The notes: generated by a model from the letters alone, not told the origin. A stretch of DNA of 64,000 bases from Cordylochernes scorpioides (GCA_030710605.1 CP092870.1:54697921-54761920); one strand, 5' to 3'; shown: positions 41,419 through 53,291, numbered from the stretch's first letter. Made by a program: numbers and translations.

Positions 41419-42679
41419 GTTTTTTTTATTTTATTGGCTGCCGTGACCTCCCTGTGCGCGCGCATCCGTGACAGAGGCCGTTGAGGAAAGACGGTCGTGA
41501 TAGAGGGATATTTATAAATGACTGCGGCGTATAATCATAAAGCTATACAACCAGTTTAACCGCATAAGTTTCTTATAAAATATATCACATGTCTGATGAG
41601 ATCCCTTTCAATTGTAAAATTTCAAATTTAAAATACAAAATGAGATTGCCTTAAACAAAAACAATTCATATTACCGCATATTAATTAGATTTAATTTTTT
41701 CAAAATCATTACACCTATATGTAAATTTAAATATTTTAATTATTTTCAATTAACCTGATATGCAAAACAATAGTTATGTATATAAAAATCCTATTTCAGA
41801 CTAGATGGATAATCGTTTTGTTAATTCCTGTAGAAGGGCGTATGAGCCCGAAAGCTCGTTATATATTCGTGCTAATAAAAGATACGCAGCCCTTGATGCT
41901 TTGTTTAACTCATTTATAAATCTCACAGGGTTTTTCAATCGATATTCAAGATATTGGAGAATTTATTTTTCAGAAACCTTCCCGGGGATATACCTAATAA
42001 TATCCCAAAATTTCATGGCGATTGGATGTACGGTTTTTGAATCTATAGAGTACAAACATACAGACAGACATTCAATTATATATATATATATAGATTAAAA
42101 TTGAAGGTTTATATGTACACATATCGTATATTTTAAACTGTATAATAATGACACTTTCTATTTACTACCACCCGATATTTTGTATATAAACTATTTGAAT
42201 TTTAAACCCCTTTTGTATATAAACTAAAATTGGTGACGTCAAAATAAAGATCCAAAGAGAGAGCGGTCAGCTGTTGGCAGGGACAGAGGGGACGAAAATG
42301 ACAACGCCCATGTGAGGCCGGTCCCGAGGGACATTCTTATTGACGACCTCCCTGTAAACAAGACAAGTTTTGGCAGGGGATCGGCAGATGTTCTAGGGGG
42401 TGTTTTCTCGGCAGTCCGCTTCAGGCTGTCGCTCACACACACTCTCTCCCTCTATGTCTCGGGGATAAGCATCCAAGTTTGTGTCATGGCCTCTACCTCT
42501 GTCCCGTGGGCTGTCCCCGATCCCTCTTCGTGCTAACATCTAGCCCTGCCTCTGCTTCTTGTTGTTCGCGTGTAGGAAGATCATCAACACTCGCCTCATG
42601 TACACGACTGCCAGTTCATCCATACTTCGGCACATTTCAACAATATTACATACATATGTAACAAATTTTAATATATAAA

Positions 42680-42792
42680 AGTATTGGGTGCTGCGCTGCC
42701 TGGAGTATAGGAGCTCCACTATGATTCCTTTCTTCCTGTGTTTAATCTGTATTAGACCGGTTGTCTTAATAAAGCTTTGTGTGTGTATAAAA
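42680..42792 (+). repeat. LTR-like repeat, family B, copy 5
   Basis: GGGTGCTGCGCTGCCTGGAG, ATTAGACCGGTTGTCTTAAT and AATAAAGCTTTGTGTGTG match the copy at 9380-9535. Upstream, 42240-42660 is less AT-rich but shows no recognised gene. Confidence 0.55.
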
Positions 42793-43012
42793 GTAGGGAT
42801 TACTCTCTCTTTCTCTCTTATTGATTGTTAGATGAAGCATTTTGTTCTAATGAATCACTCCAAACTCTGTAGTTGACACATTTTTCTTGTCAACGCTATT
42901 TTAATATATTTTTAGAAGGTCTTCAAGAAGTATTTTTTGGCATTTTGGAGTGAAATTCTGATAATGGCATCTGACATATGACATATTAAAGATATTATTT
43001 CAATAAAATAAT

Positions 43013-43165
43013 CCCTTGCGTCAATATTGAGTAAATTTATTCAGGCCTCCAGGGAAAGTGTCTTTTCAAAACATTTTTATTATCTAGCTTTCGGGCATGG
43101 ACGACCTTCTACAGGAGAAAACCCCCTTTGAAAAAACACATTTCCCTGGAGGCCTGATTGATTTT
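43013..43165. repeat. Inverted repeat, hammerhead-like family E
   Basis: The ends CAGGCCTCCAGGGAAAGTGT and CATTTCCCTGGAGGCCTGAT are inverted. The minus strand has CTCCTGTAGAAGGTCGTCCA, TGCCC, GAAAGCTAGATAAT. GA-AA/TT-TC pairing around the core is partly kept. Close relative of 25600-25800. Confidence 0.55.
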
Positions 43166-43182
43166 CATTAATATTGAAGATA

Positions 43183-43343
43183 CAGTTAAACCTGTTTATA
43201 GCACCCCCTCTAAATAGCGTCTTCCTTTCTATAGCGCCCGATTTTAAATACGTATTACAATTCGATTTGCATTAAAGGTGACCTGTCTATAGCACCCTAT
43301 TTTGGTGAGTCTTAAGAGGGGGCGATATAGACAGGTTCAACTG
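43183..43343. mobile_element. MITE with Tc1/pogo-type ends
   Basis: CAGTTAAACCTGTTTATAGC on the left is mirrored on the right by ATATAGACAGGTTCAACTG. TA flanks both ends (43181-43182, 43344-43345). 161 bp, non-coding. The ends resemble pogo/Tigger inverted repeats. Confidence 0.8.
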
Positions 43344-43399
43344 TATACCCTATGAAATCTATATATTTGATAGAGCAGTTATCTCATAACATAGAAGTA

Positions 43400-44611
43400 G
43401 TAACAAGCTCACAAAAAAAAACCTGGGTTCAGCTGACGCGGCTGATAGTACTCTGTAAGGTCTCCTAATCCAGGGATACACGATGAGCAGCGTTTGTAAT
43501 CCATGTTAGGAGCGGCTGCACATGGCGTCTGTTACTCATGTTAGAGGTGGCCATTTCTTTAGGAGCTAAGTCGGCCTGCCACTGAGTATTGCTCCCAGTC
43601 TCAATAAAAAAGGTAGACGCATTCTATTTCACCCAATCATGATGGTTGTCAAACTTATCCGTTGATGAGCTCTACTCTTCCCCGGCAAACACCATCAAAA
43701 TTCTCAAGCTTTACAAGCTTGAAACCTTAATATGATTGAGTGGAGAAAAGAAAGAAGAAAAAGAAGAAAGCAACAGATAATATCTTATCTACAATTTGAA
43801 GATAAGACAATCACTTTCAGAAGAGCAAAAGAGAATTTTAAAAATATCATAAATATTATTTATGAGAAGTATTTGAAACCTAATCAATTCAGAGTATTTT
43901 CATGTATAGATGGTGTTAGACATTTGCATTTACAAATGTGCAAGAGATGATTTTATTACTTGCACGCACTTTTGTTGTTGGATTTGGATTTGGTATGAAT
44001 CGGTAACCATTGGAGCCGTTTTTCATTCAGAAAAAAAAAAGAAAAAGAGCTCGATGCGGGATTTGATCCCCAGCATGTGGCAGTTAGAAATAGACGGTTT
44101 ACGCTTATAGAAAACACACAAGGAAGTTGTATCTCTTAGCATGTTTATCGGGATTAAGACAATACCTCTAAAATATTTGATACACAGTAATCTTTATTGA
44201 AAACACAAGAAATAACCAAGTGTAAACAAAATTGCCTCCGTCTCCTTTAAAAGAAAATAGACGTTCTGTGACACTTAAGCCCACTTCCTTTATTCTTCTT
44301 CTTTCTTTTCCCCAATCAATCATATTAGGCTATCAAGTTGTGACCCTTGATAGTGTCTGTTTGACAACCATCATGACTGGGTGAAGTAGAATGCGTCTAC
44401 CTATGTCCTTAAGACTAGGAGTACCACTTAGTGGGAGGCCGACTTAGCTCCAAAAGAAATGGCCGCTTCTGACATGAGGAATAGACGCCATGTGCAGCCG
44501 CTCCTAACATTGAGTACAAACTCTGCTCATTCTGTATCCCTGGTTCAGGAGCCCTTACAGGGTACTATCAGCCGAGCCAGCTGAACCCAGGTTTTTTAGC
44601 AAGCTTGTTAC
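43400..44611. mobile_element. Foldback element with about 250-bp inverted arms
   Basis: The left arm 43400-43655 (GTAACAAGCTCAC, CCTGGGTTCAGCTGACGCGG, GGAGCGGCTGCACATGGCGT, CAATCATGATGGTTGTCAAA) is mirrored at 44355-44611 (TTTGACAACCATCATGACTG, ACGCCATGTGCAGCCGCTCC, CAGCTGAACCCAGG). The middle holds a fragment of the 130-bp satellite (44130-44240). A 72-codon open frame at 43732 has no known domain. No transposase. Confidence 0.8.
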
Positions 44612-45227
44612 TGCTCCCCCTCCTCCTTTTTTATCCGGGCTTGGGACCTGCAAAGGCGGATTTTAGTTTAACTTCCTTTAGTTTTATCCATGAGTGTATA
44701 TGCCTTTTCATTAGAAGCTTTCATTTAACTTGCTTTTCTGTCTGTTCGTCTGGCTGTCTGTCCACAAATCTTGTAATCGATTTTTAATGTACTTTTATAG
44801 CACGTAGGAATCTGAAATTTGGAACAATTTTCAGAGCCCAATAACAATGAAAGTTGACAAATATTTAGACTTCTGGATTGTCAGGGTGGCCAGAAATTGA
44901 CAAATTTCCAAATTGCCTTTCAAATTTTGTGAATTAATTTTGTTATACTTCCAGTTCACATAGAGAAGTATGAAACTTTTAACACTGACTCTATTCAATG
45001 AACAATGCAAGTTTACAAATTTTCAGATTTCTGGGTGGTCGGAGTGGCAAAGAATGAACAAATTTCTATATTTATTTTTAAGTCTTATTTTACGCCCTTT
45101 ACAAGGAATAGACCAATCGGCCGCGATCAGGCTTCCGCAGTGAACTTTTGATTCTAAGTTTTGAAAATGCATGACTAAAATCTAACTAAATAATTAATAA
45201 ATAAAAATATATTTGAATAAAAAGCTT

Positions 45228-45520
45228 TTATTCAAATGCCCTAAAATAAAATATTATATCTTCTGTCATTGAGAAATTAAATGTATCTGAGTGAAAATAA
45301 AAGCGGCGGAGGCGATCATATTTAGAGAAGAGGTAAATATATAGCAAACACATATAAAAATCGCTAATCAGCTGCTACATATTAAATCACATTAAGTTCG
45401 AAATTCATGATGATCGTTCCCCGCCGCTTTTATTTTCACTCAGATATATCTAATTGCTCAATGACAGAACATACAATATTTCATTTTTATTTTTTGGTGC
45501 ATTTGAATAGAAGTTTTTTT
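45228..45520. repeat. Inverted repeat, about 110-bp arms
   Basis: The left arm (TTTATTCAAATGCCCTAAAA, CTTCTGTCATTGAGAAATTA, GAGTGAAAATAAAAGCGGCG) is mirrored by the right arm (CGCCGCTTTTATTTTCACTC, AATTGCTCAATGACAGAACA, TTTTTTGGTGCATTTGAATA). A MITE-like foldback. From 44650 to 45200 nothing else is identified. Confidence 0.7.
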
Positions 45521-45609
45521 AAAAATGATTTTTATTTATTAATTATTATCTGAAAGTCTCAGTACGTTATGTCTCAAATATAATAATTTAAAAGAATTGG
45601 GATAATAAC

Positions 45610-45815
45610 CAGTATACAGTTCTACAAATTAAAGATACTTCGACCAGTAAATCTTTTTTATTGTCTCGACGTTTCGAAAAAAATATTTTGTCCTCGTCAG
45701 GAGTGAACAAATAGAGAATATTTTTTTCACCAAATGTTTTAATGTTTGTTCTCTCCTGACGAAGACAAAAGATTTTCATCGAAACGTCGAGACAATAAAA
45801 AAGATTAGATAATAA
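45610..45815. repeat. Head-to-head pair of hammerhead-like ends, family F
   Basis: The + copy: CTCTC (45751-45755), CTGACGA (45756-45762), a hairpin with AAAA-GA-TTTT, GAAA (45781-45784), ACGU as stem III, C (45788) at the cleavage position, then GAGACAAT, whose GAGA pairs with TCTC. The cleavage triplet is GUC, the usual one. The minus copy has CTGACGA at 45700-45694 and GAAA at 45675-45672. AATAAAAAAGAT follows each copy. Confidence 0.65.
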
Positions 45816-45955
45816 AAAGGCATATATTAGATTTGATAAAATGTGTAAACAAATATGTAATGCCTCGATAAAGTTTGGCATTCAGCCAACTGAAATTTGG
45901 ACAAATAAATATTTTACTCGATCCAATATATGTCCTTTTATTATCTAATGATATA
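45815..45955. mobile_element. Palindromic MITE, family A, copy 6
   Basis: AAAAAGGCATATATTAGAT at the left is mirrored by CCAATATATGTCCTTTTA at the right. AAAGTTTGGCATTCAGCCAA lies between. Confidence 0.6.
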
Positions 45956-46369
45956 AGTATGAGAAAAATAGTAGAAATGTGATATTGTACTTGGATAAGG
46001 TTTATAAATTAAGAAAATACATCTCCTTATCTTGAAACTGAGAAGTTGCTGATGACCTGCGCTATCTATCGGAATAAATATCAACTATTTATTCATTTTT
46101 AATTTTTTCAGAATTGGCTTAATAGTCATTCTTTATTAATCAAGAAAATCTAACCATGTACGCGGCTGTTGGACCTGGTCAGCGTGGTGTAAGCTGTACC
46201 CCAACAACCAAAAAACGTGTCATTCAGACATCCTGAAAAATCATGAAACGAGTAATTAAGGTCAGAATTGCGTCAAACCGTTAAACAATGTGGAAAAGCC
46301 ATCAACAACTTTCAATTGCATGATAAGGAAATGCCTTTTTCTTGATCTCTGAATAGTTCTTAAAATTAT

Positions 46370-46525
46370 AGATACTTCGGCCGGTAAATCCTTTCATTAT
46401 CTCGACGTTTCAACAAACATCTTTTGTCCTCGTCAGGAGCGAAAAAAAAAATAAAAATTTGGCAAAGCGTTAAACTTTTTTCAGAATAATAAGATAATAA
46501 AAAGGATTTACTGGCTGAAGTATCT
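46370..46525. repeat. Family F hammerhead-like copy (minus)
   Basis: The minus strand reads GCTC, CTGACGA (46436-46430), stem ACAAA/TTTGT, GAAA (46411-46408), ACGU, C, GAGATAAT. GAG pairs with CTC before the core. A partial second arm follows (46485-46525). Confidence 0.55.
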
Positions 46526-46634
46526 TTAATTTGAAGAACTATGAATTCCGGCCAGGCAGCCTATATCTTTAAGATCACCAATATGCAGTTATTATCGATG
46601 TAGTTGTATCTAATTATGCCATGGTATGTTACAG

Positions 46635-46812
46635 ACGTATAAAAAGACCTATGAGCCACGTAAAGGTGTCGATGGGTTTACAATCATCCCTGTTCTCCTC
46701 CATCCCTATTCCAGAGGTAACGTCACCTTGAACTCAGCCGATCCCTACGCTGACCCTGCTATCAACATCAATTACTTTCAAGATCGAAGAGACATGGACC
46801 ATATGATCAAAG
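46635..46812 (+). CDS. GMC oxidoreductase, exon 9 (C-terminal domain)
   Basis: The acceptor ATGTTACAG ends at 46634 and the donor GTAATAT starts at 46813. It reads GFTIIPVLLHPYSRGNVTLN, then SADPYADPAININYFQDRRD, the start of the GMC C-terminal domain (family: P-x-L-L-x-P-x-S-R-G-x-V-x-L-x-S-x-P). Phase 0 in, phase 1 out. The closing exon with the catalytic His/Asn pair should follow but is not found to the window end; it may lie in the gap or further on. No paralog exon was seen. Confidence 0.92.
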
Positions 46813-46861
46813 GTAATATATATCACTATATCACATTCTGATTAGGCATTCCATTTATATA

Positions 46862-46961
46862 NNNNNNNNNNNNNNNNNNNNNNNNNNNNNNNNNNNNNNN
46901 NNNNNNNNNNNNNNNNNNNNNNNNNNNNNNNNNNNNNNNNNNNNNNNNNNNNNNNNNNNNN
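46862..46961. other. Assembly gap, 100 N
   Basis: Run of exactly 100 N, probably a gap of unknown size. It follows exon 9 by 49 bases. The flanking part at 46980-47540 is AT-rich, with a repeat related to 12062-12140 and no gene. Confidence 1.
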
Positions 46962-47844
46962 TGTTATATTGGAAAATTGTTCATTTAAAAAGGTTATATT
47001 TCATAGATTCAAATACTCTGTTAAATCGAACGCCAGAGGTCATGCTTCCCCTATAAAAACTCATTGTTGTTGTTTCCCGATGGCCGGCTCAAACCTTTTG
47101 TACATTATGTAAATAAGTTTTTCATTTTTTCATTCTTACGCCTTAAGCCAGTCAGTACTTTTATCAAATTATGTTTTTATATATCCCATAAGCTCAATTA
47201 AAGCTATTTTTAATCTTCATTATTTTAACTATTTTCATTTTCAAGATTTAAACCACGAGTGCATTACCATAGCATAATTCTCAAAAATAATCAAAATTCA
47301 ACAGAAATCTCATTATTTTTTCACAACATATATATGTTTTGAATATTTTGTTTTGTTGTTGAAAAAGATAGAATGATTGAAAATATTAAAGGTGCAGTTG
47401 TGAAAAAGGAAATATAATTAATTACTTATCAAGTAGTTTTTATTTTGAATTACTTGAAGCAAATTACACATTTTTCACAGTAATATAGAATTTATAAATT
47501 GAATTCTATATTCCTGAATTAAAAAATAGGTAGGCTAACTATAAATATTGTAGCGTAGAAATCAAGCCTTGAAATATCCTAAGATGTAAAAGTATTTATT
47601 GATGACGTCACGGCGACAAGTCGACAATTATTAACAACTCAGCCAAAACCATTTACAGCTAGAGAATCTTAAGCAAGTAAGCAAAGAAATATTTTAAGAT
47701 GATTTCACAAAAACAGATTAATATATATTTTTATAATCTGTTGAATATATTTTCATTGAATAATATTAAATTAAATAATAAAATATTTCTTCGCCACATA
47801 GCCTCCTCCTATAAAGAGCATCGACCCGATGCTCAGAAGGAGAC

Positions 47845-48256
47845 TTACATCCTCAGTCTCAAGGCTCGAGAACGGGTGATAGGGCCTGAGATCTCTTCGC
47901 GGGTCTGTGGTTGTTGTGTTCGTTCAGTGGGGATGTCTTCTTCCTGGAAGTTTGTCGAGTCATCTTCTGGGTCCTCTTCTAGCTGGTCCTCCTGGTCCTC
48001 TGGGTTTAAATAAGGTTTCATCCTACCAATGTGAACTAAATCTTTTGTTTTACGACGACCTTGCTGGTTTCCGAATGTTTCAACTTCATAGGTCACATCA
48101 GATATTTTTCGGGTTACTTTGTATGGGCCGAAGTAACGTCTCATTAGTTTTTCCGAATATTCCACTTTACGCACAGGAATAAAGATCCATACAAGATCTC
48201 CAGGCTGATAAATTATATTTCTGTGATGGGCGTCATAGCGATGTTTATTGCTACCT
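47845..48256 (-). pseudogene. gypsy integrase C-terminal part
   Basis: Continuation on the minus strand after the LINE: VEYSEKLMRRYFGPYKVTRK, then VTYEVETFG and DLVHIGRMKPY, the SH3-like C-terminal block of gypsy integrases. An acidic tail follows (PEDQEDQLEEDPEDD). The frame ends at 47845, just inside the 3' LTR. Confidence 0.85.
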
Positions 48257-48305
48257 AAGACTTGGATAGGTTAAGAGGACAAGTCCCACGCGAAAAACCC
48301 GAATC

Positions 48306-49753
48306 ATGGAAGACCCCCCAGCACCAGAAGCCCCCAAAATAATTTTACCAACTCCAGATACCCGGTAGGCACACGAAAATATTCTATCTGGACATTGCCA
48401 GAATGCCCGAAAATGAAGAACGAAGAAGACTCCAAAGCTATGAAAAATTTCTGTAGCTCTGTTGAAAGCACCTTCGCTGAGCTAATAAATTTCCTCGACT
48501 TCTATGACAGAGAACTAAAACAAATTCGTTCAGAATATGTTGAAAATACAAGCAAAGCTCCCTTGAAACGCCCGAGAGTAACATCCCCAGAAGCCATAAA
48601 AGAATCACATGCCACGCAAAATATTGCCTGGTGTCCCAAACAGACTTCCAGAGTTCCCACAAACTCTAAACCAACATCAAAAAATAAACAGCCAGAAAAA
48701 CCACAAGCTAAAGAAAACACCGATATGGAAATCGAAGTCACTCCAAATAGGAACTCAAATCCTGAACAGAACCCCAAAAAATCGAACCCGCCCAACAAAG
48801 ACACGGAAAACCCAGATAAAGGACCTAACAACCCTACCCCTAACCCAAAAATAAGAATACCACCGATCAAAATCAGTGGGGTAACTGAATTGTCTGGACT
48901 TAGAGAAGGACTCATAAACTGCACGCAGAAAAAACCTGAATTCTCCACATCTGGGCGCCACATAAACGTCCAGACTCATTCGGTGACGGACTACCGCACA
49001 GCAACCAGGTGGCTAGAAGAACGTCACTACACATTCCATTTTAAATTACTTGACGAAGAAAAAAACCTCAGAATTGTAGTCAGAGGCCTCGACTGCTGCA
49101 TCACGATTCCCGAAATCCAAGAGGACTTAGACAACAAGGGATTTCATATGACAAAAATTGTCAGACTACGCAGGGCGGGAACAAAGGAAGCGCTCCCATT
49201 AATCCAGGTTACTCTTCCCAAAACGCCTAAGAACAAAGATATCTACAACATAACGGATATCTGCGACATGAAGTGCCGAGTCGAGGCCTATAGGGCCCCC
49301 AAAGGTCCAGGCCAATGTCACAGATGTCAAAGCTTCGGACACTCAAAGTTTGAATGCAGAGAAACCCCCAAATGTGTCAAGTGCGGAGAGAACCATTTCA
49401 CCTCCGAATGCTCTAAACAAAAAGAAGTCCTACCAAAATGCGCTAACTGCCAGGGTCAGCACACGGCAAACTGGCGTGGTTGTCCACTCTACAAAAAAAT
49501 AAATAAGGATATACCCAGTCAAAAGAACCCACGCCCAAATGCACTAAAAGAACCCTCCAAGGTACCCATCAATGCAAAAATCCCTCAAACCACAGGAAAT
49601 AAGGAAAAAACCTGCGCAAACCAACCTAAAAGTATTCCCCTGAAAACCTCCAAGCAAAGCCCCATCGAGAGTGCCATCGAAAAGGCTTTCAGCGATCCAA
49701 AGATCATTGCCACCATAATGAGGAACGTTCTCGCCACCATCGGTCCTCAATGA
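48306..49753 (+). CDS. LINE ORF1 (Gag-like, zinc-knuckle protein)
   Basis: The first ATG is at 48306 (MEDPPAPEAP), but this frame stops at about 48361. The main open part is 48395-49753, 452 codons. Gln/Asn/Lys/Pro-rich middle; then a PRE_C2HC-type region (HYTFHFKLLDEEKNLRIVVR, DLDNKGF). Three knuckles follow: CHRCQSFGHSKFEC, CVKCGENHFTSEC and CANCQGQHTANWRGC. Such proteins bind LINE RNA and carry it to chromatin. It ends TGA 49751-49753, overlapping the ORF2 start as ATGA, which fits translation by termination and re-initiation. Confidence 0.9.
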
Positions 49754-52500
49754 ACGCAAAAGACAAAAATAATAAACTCCGAATCATTCATTGGAACGCA
49801 TGTAGCCTTCGGAATAAAAGGCAACAATTCACTGAATTTCTGAACGACCACGACATAGACATAGCTCTAATCTCCGAAACCTGGCTCAAACCCTGTCACA
49901 GGATGAACATCCCCAACTACAACACCGTTCGGAATGACAGACTGTCTGGACAGGGCGGAGGCACAGCAATTTTCATCCATAAGAAATATTACTGCGTTCC
50001 AATCCAAAGCACTTGCCTGAATTTGGAAACCACAGGAATAACAATCAAAGACAAAAATGGAACAACATTGAACATATACTCCTGCTACAAGCCCCCAAAC
50101 ACGCCTCTTGACCCAAAGGACACACACACACACACACATCTACAATATTTTCAAAACCAACACTCCAACAAACCTAGCCGGAGACCTCAACTGCAAGAAT
50201 CCAACCTGGGGTTCATTCTCCACCAATCCAAATGGCAAGATCCTACAAAAGGTTGTCGAATGCCTCAACCTGGATTTAAGCTACCCAGATGAACCGACAC
50301 ATTACTCACCACCCGACATCTTGGACATCGCAATCCACAAAAATATGAGTCAGACCGTTCACTCAAAAGTCCTCCACGAGATGACGTCTGATCACCTTCC
50401 AGTCCTTCTAATATTACAAGACTATAATATAACCCGCTCCGACACAACAATCAAAATCATCGACTGGGCCCTCTTTAAGTACCAAATGGAAAACACCCAA
50501 CCCCCAGCGCACACCGCAGAAACTCCCCAAGAAATAATCGACTCCATAGCTTCCATTGAGGACCAAATCATTCAAAACCTACAAAAGTCCACAAAATATA
50601 AAGAACAAGACCTCGATAGAAAGTATCCAGCCCACATCAAAGAAAAATTACGAAAAACTAACAGACTAAGAAAAAAAATGAAAAAGACCTGCGACCCCAA
50701 CGACAAAAAAGCGTACATTTCCGCACGAAGAGAATCACAAAAACTTACTAGAGAACACGACAACACCAGCTGGGACACCTACATAGAAAACCTTGACGCA
50801 TCCGACCAGACAGTATGGAAGGCCATTAGACGTCTCACAGCCCCAAAGAAAGAAGAAATTATCGTGAAAGCCAATAACAATCTGACACTAACAGCCGAGG
50901 AGGCAGCTGAAGCACTTGCTGACTCCTATGAAAAGCAGCTCAGCCCAAATCCTCCTACCCCCTCATATTGGAACACATCTCTGAACAAAAAAATCACCGC
51001 ACACCTCCTAACAAACAACAAAACAGCTCTGGAACCCACTAACATTGGAGAAATCAAAGCAATAATTGACACCCTCCCTAAGAAAAAAGCCCCAGGCATC
51101 GACGAAATCACGAACGAAGCGCTAAAACTACTGCCCAACCATATTCTCGAATCACTAACCAGCACTTTTAATGCCTCATTGAAACTCGCACACTTCCCGA
51201 ACAATTGGAAAACATCGATAATTTGTCCCATACTAAAACAAGGTAAATCCAAGTACGACCCAGCAAGTTATCGACCCATTTCCCTCCTACATGTCACCTC
51301 CAAACTATTCGAAAGAATCATTTTAAGAAGAATAAAAAAAGCACTCAGCGACGAACATCCCCTCAGGCCCGAACAATTCGGGTTCCAGCAAAAACACTCA
51401 ACCCTTCATCAACTTGTGGTCGTCACGGAGAAGATAAGAAAGGCCATTGAATCAAAACAATTAACAGGAGGCATCTTCTTTGACATCTCCAAGGCATTTG
51501 ACAAAGTTTGGCACGAGGCCCTTTTGTATAAAATGGTAAAAAAGAACCTACCTGGAGACATCATCCGAATGACAAAAAGCTTCCTTTGTGACAGAAACTT
51601 TAGAGTAAAAGTCAAAGATGTCCTGTCAACCCCAAGGAAAATTCGAGCAGGAGTCCCTCAAGGGTCAGTCATCGGCCCCACCTTCTTCAATATTTTTATT
51701 GATGACTACCCTTGCCCCGAAGGAATGTCCCTACATCTATACGCAGACGACGCCGCAACTCTAGTCTCAGCCTACAACTTCGATACCATCTATCTCAAAC
51801 TTCAAGAAGCACTGGTATTCGTTAATATTTGGTGCGACGAATGGCGGGTTGAATTGAACCCACAAAAAACCGAAGCTGTACTCTTCTCAGACAAAAGACT
51901 AAAAGTGAAGAAGCCCCTAGAAGATCTAGGCTTCCCTGATGAATCCATAAAATGGAAGGACAGCGTCCGCTACCTGGGCGTCATCCTTGATCAACACCTG
52001 ACCTTCCAAGAACACGTGCAAAACCGAATAAACCTCGCAAAAGCAGCCCAGCACCGACTAGCACTATTTTTAGGGAGCAAGAGCAAACTATCCCTACACT
52101 GCAAACGTACCATATACACGTCTATCATAAGACCAATCCTAACCTACGGCCACCCAGTCTTCATAACCGCAAACGAAACTTCACTAAAAAAATTCGAAAT
52201 TTTCGAAAACCAGGTATTAAAGAAAATAATAGGTGCCCCATGGTTTGTCAGAAGCAGTATCATTGAAAGGACCTCAATTTAGAAAACATAAATGATTTCA
52301 TAATAAAACAAGCTTTCAACTTTTACGATAAATCTGAAAATCTCGAAAATATTACATTCAGAGAAGCCTGTAACTACAAACAAGAACTGAAGAGAAGGAA
52401 ACCAAAGCCAAGGCAACTCCTATATCGATTGAGAACAAATGTAGAAAAAAGGAAAAATCTTAAGAAAAAACACGTTAAAGAAAAAAATAAAAATAAATAA
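49750..52500 (+). pseudogene. LINE ORF2 (endonuclease and reverse transcriptase), two frame slips
   Basis: It starts ATG 49750. The APE-type endonuclease shows IIHWNACSLRNK, ALISETWL, GGGTAIFI, AGDLNC and TSDHLPV. The RT shows FFDISKAFDKVWHEAL, AGVPQGSVIGPTFFNIFI and LYADDAA with the catalytic pair. A (CA)n run at 50119-50139 shifts the frame, so the endonuclease is split. The RT frame runs 50108-52282 (724 codons). A second slip near 52270 separates the end, which continues to about 52498 with FREACNYKQELKRRKPK. Otherwise intact, so recent. Confidence 0.9.
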
Positions 52501-52712
52501 ATAAATAAAAAATAACAGAACATATTAGAAAAGAGAACACACCGATTTAAAGACCGCGCGCCAGGCTCTAACCTTGTAGAGATGTGAATACCCTGTCAAT
52601 GTGAAGAACGTGTACATATAATTCATTGTTAATATCATAAGCTAGGTTGCTCTTTTTGAGCGACACCTAATAAAGTTATTTTTGAACTGGGAACTGGAAC
52701 TTATTGCTACCT

Positions 52713-53291
52713 TGAGATCTCATGGAGTGGATACGTGCCAGTTTTCGTGCTTCTTCGGCTCTTGCCCCTAGAGTTTGGATGAAATCGTCGTCTTCTGGCA
52801 ATAACTTGGGGAATAACACGTCAAGTGGAGTCTCGGCTTCACGCCCGTGTACAAGGAAAAATGGGGTGAACCCAGTAGACTCTTGTTTTGCTGTGTTGTA
52901 TGCAAATGTAACGAATGGAAGAATCCTGTCCCAATCTTTATAGTTGACATCTACATACATGGACAGCATGTCTGCTATGGTCTTATTCAACCTCTCCGTG
53001 AGTCCGTTTGTCTGGGGGTGATAGGCGGTCGTCTTCCGATGGGTTATTCTGCACTGGTTGTTCAGGTCACTTATCATTGAAGATGTGAAGTTCCTTCCTC
53101 TATCCGTGATTAATTCCCTCGGCGCGCCGTGCTTTAAGATGACATCTTCAATGAAGAATTTGGCGACTTCCATGGATTCACTTGTAGGTAGAGCTTTAGT
53201 TATCGCATATTTCGTTAGGTAGTCCGTACATACAATAATCCAACGGTTGCCACCTTCTGATGTTGGAAATCTACCCAGCATCTCCACCAGT
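52713..53291 (-). pseudogene. gypsy integrase core, 5' part
   Basis: The minus strand starts at the LTR border with QLVEMLGRFPTSEGGNRWII. The integrase Asp residues follow in VCTDYLTKYA and ITDRGRNFTS, and the Glu in TERLNKTI, so D,D35E is complete. Then FVTFAYNTAKQESTGFTPFF and GREAETPLDVLF. It is interrupted at 52712 by the LINE target duplication and continues at 48244. Integrase inserts the DNA copy into the host genome. Confidence 0.9.

Larger units (their letters stand above)
40936..42094 (-). mobile_element. Non-autonomous Helitron carrying a tRNA-Tyr gene
   Basis: On the minus strand it begins TCTATATATATATATAATTG (42094 downward), preceded by host A. It ends AGGCGTTGCCCGGGTCATTC, GG, CTAG (40939-40936), followed by host T. 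The 3' hairpin is like those at 37357 and 37700 with one arm changed. 1159 bp. Cargo: an intron-containing tRNA-Tyr gene, a GC-rich inverted repeat with a poly-C run, and a hammerhead-like family E end at 41829-41865. No Rep/helicase. Confidence 0.8.
48257..52700 (+). mobile_element. Jockey/I-type LINE, nearly full length
   Basis: A 12-bp target duplication TTATTGCTACCT lies at 48245-48256 and 52701-52712. The 5' part is short (about 50 bases to the first ATG). Two ORFs overlap by ATGA. The 3' end has CTAATAAAG and a tail of GAACTGGGAACTGGAAC, a short repeated motif in place of poly(A). It was inserted after the gypsy element it interrupts. Confidence 0.9.

Noticed and set aside
49867..50139. 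Cys/Val-rich 90-codon frame on the minus strand (VCVCVC start)
   Set aside because: It is the reverse of a (CA)n run and of the LINE endonuclease region; a shadow frame.
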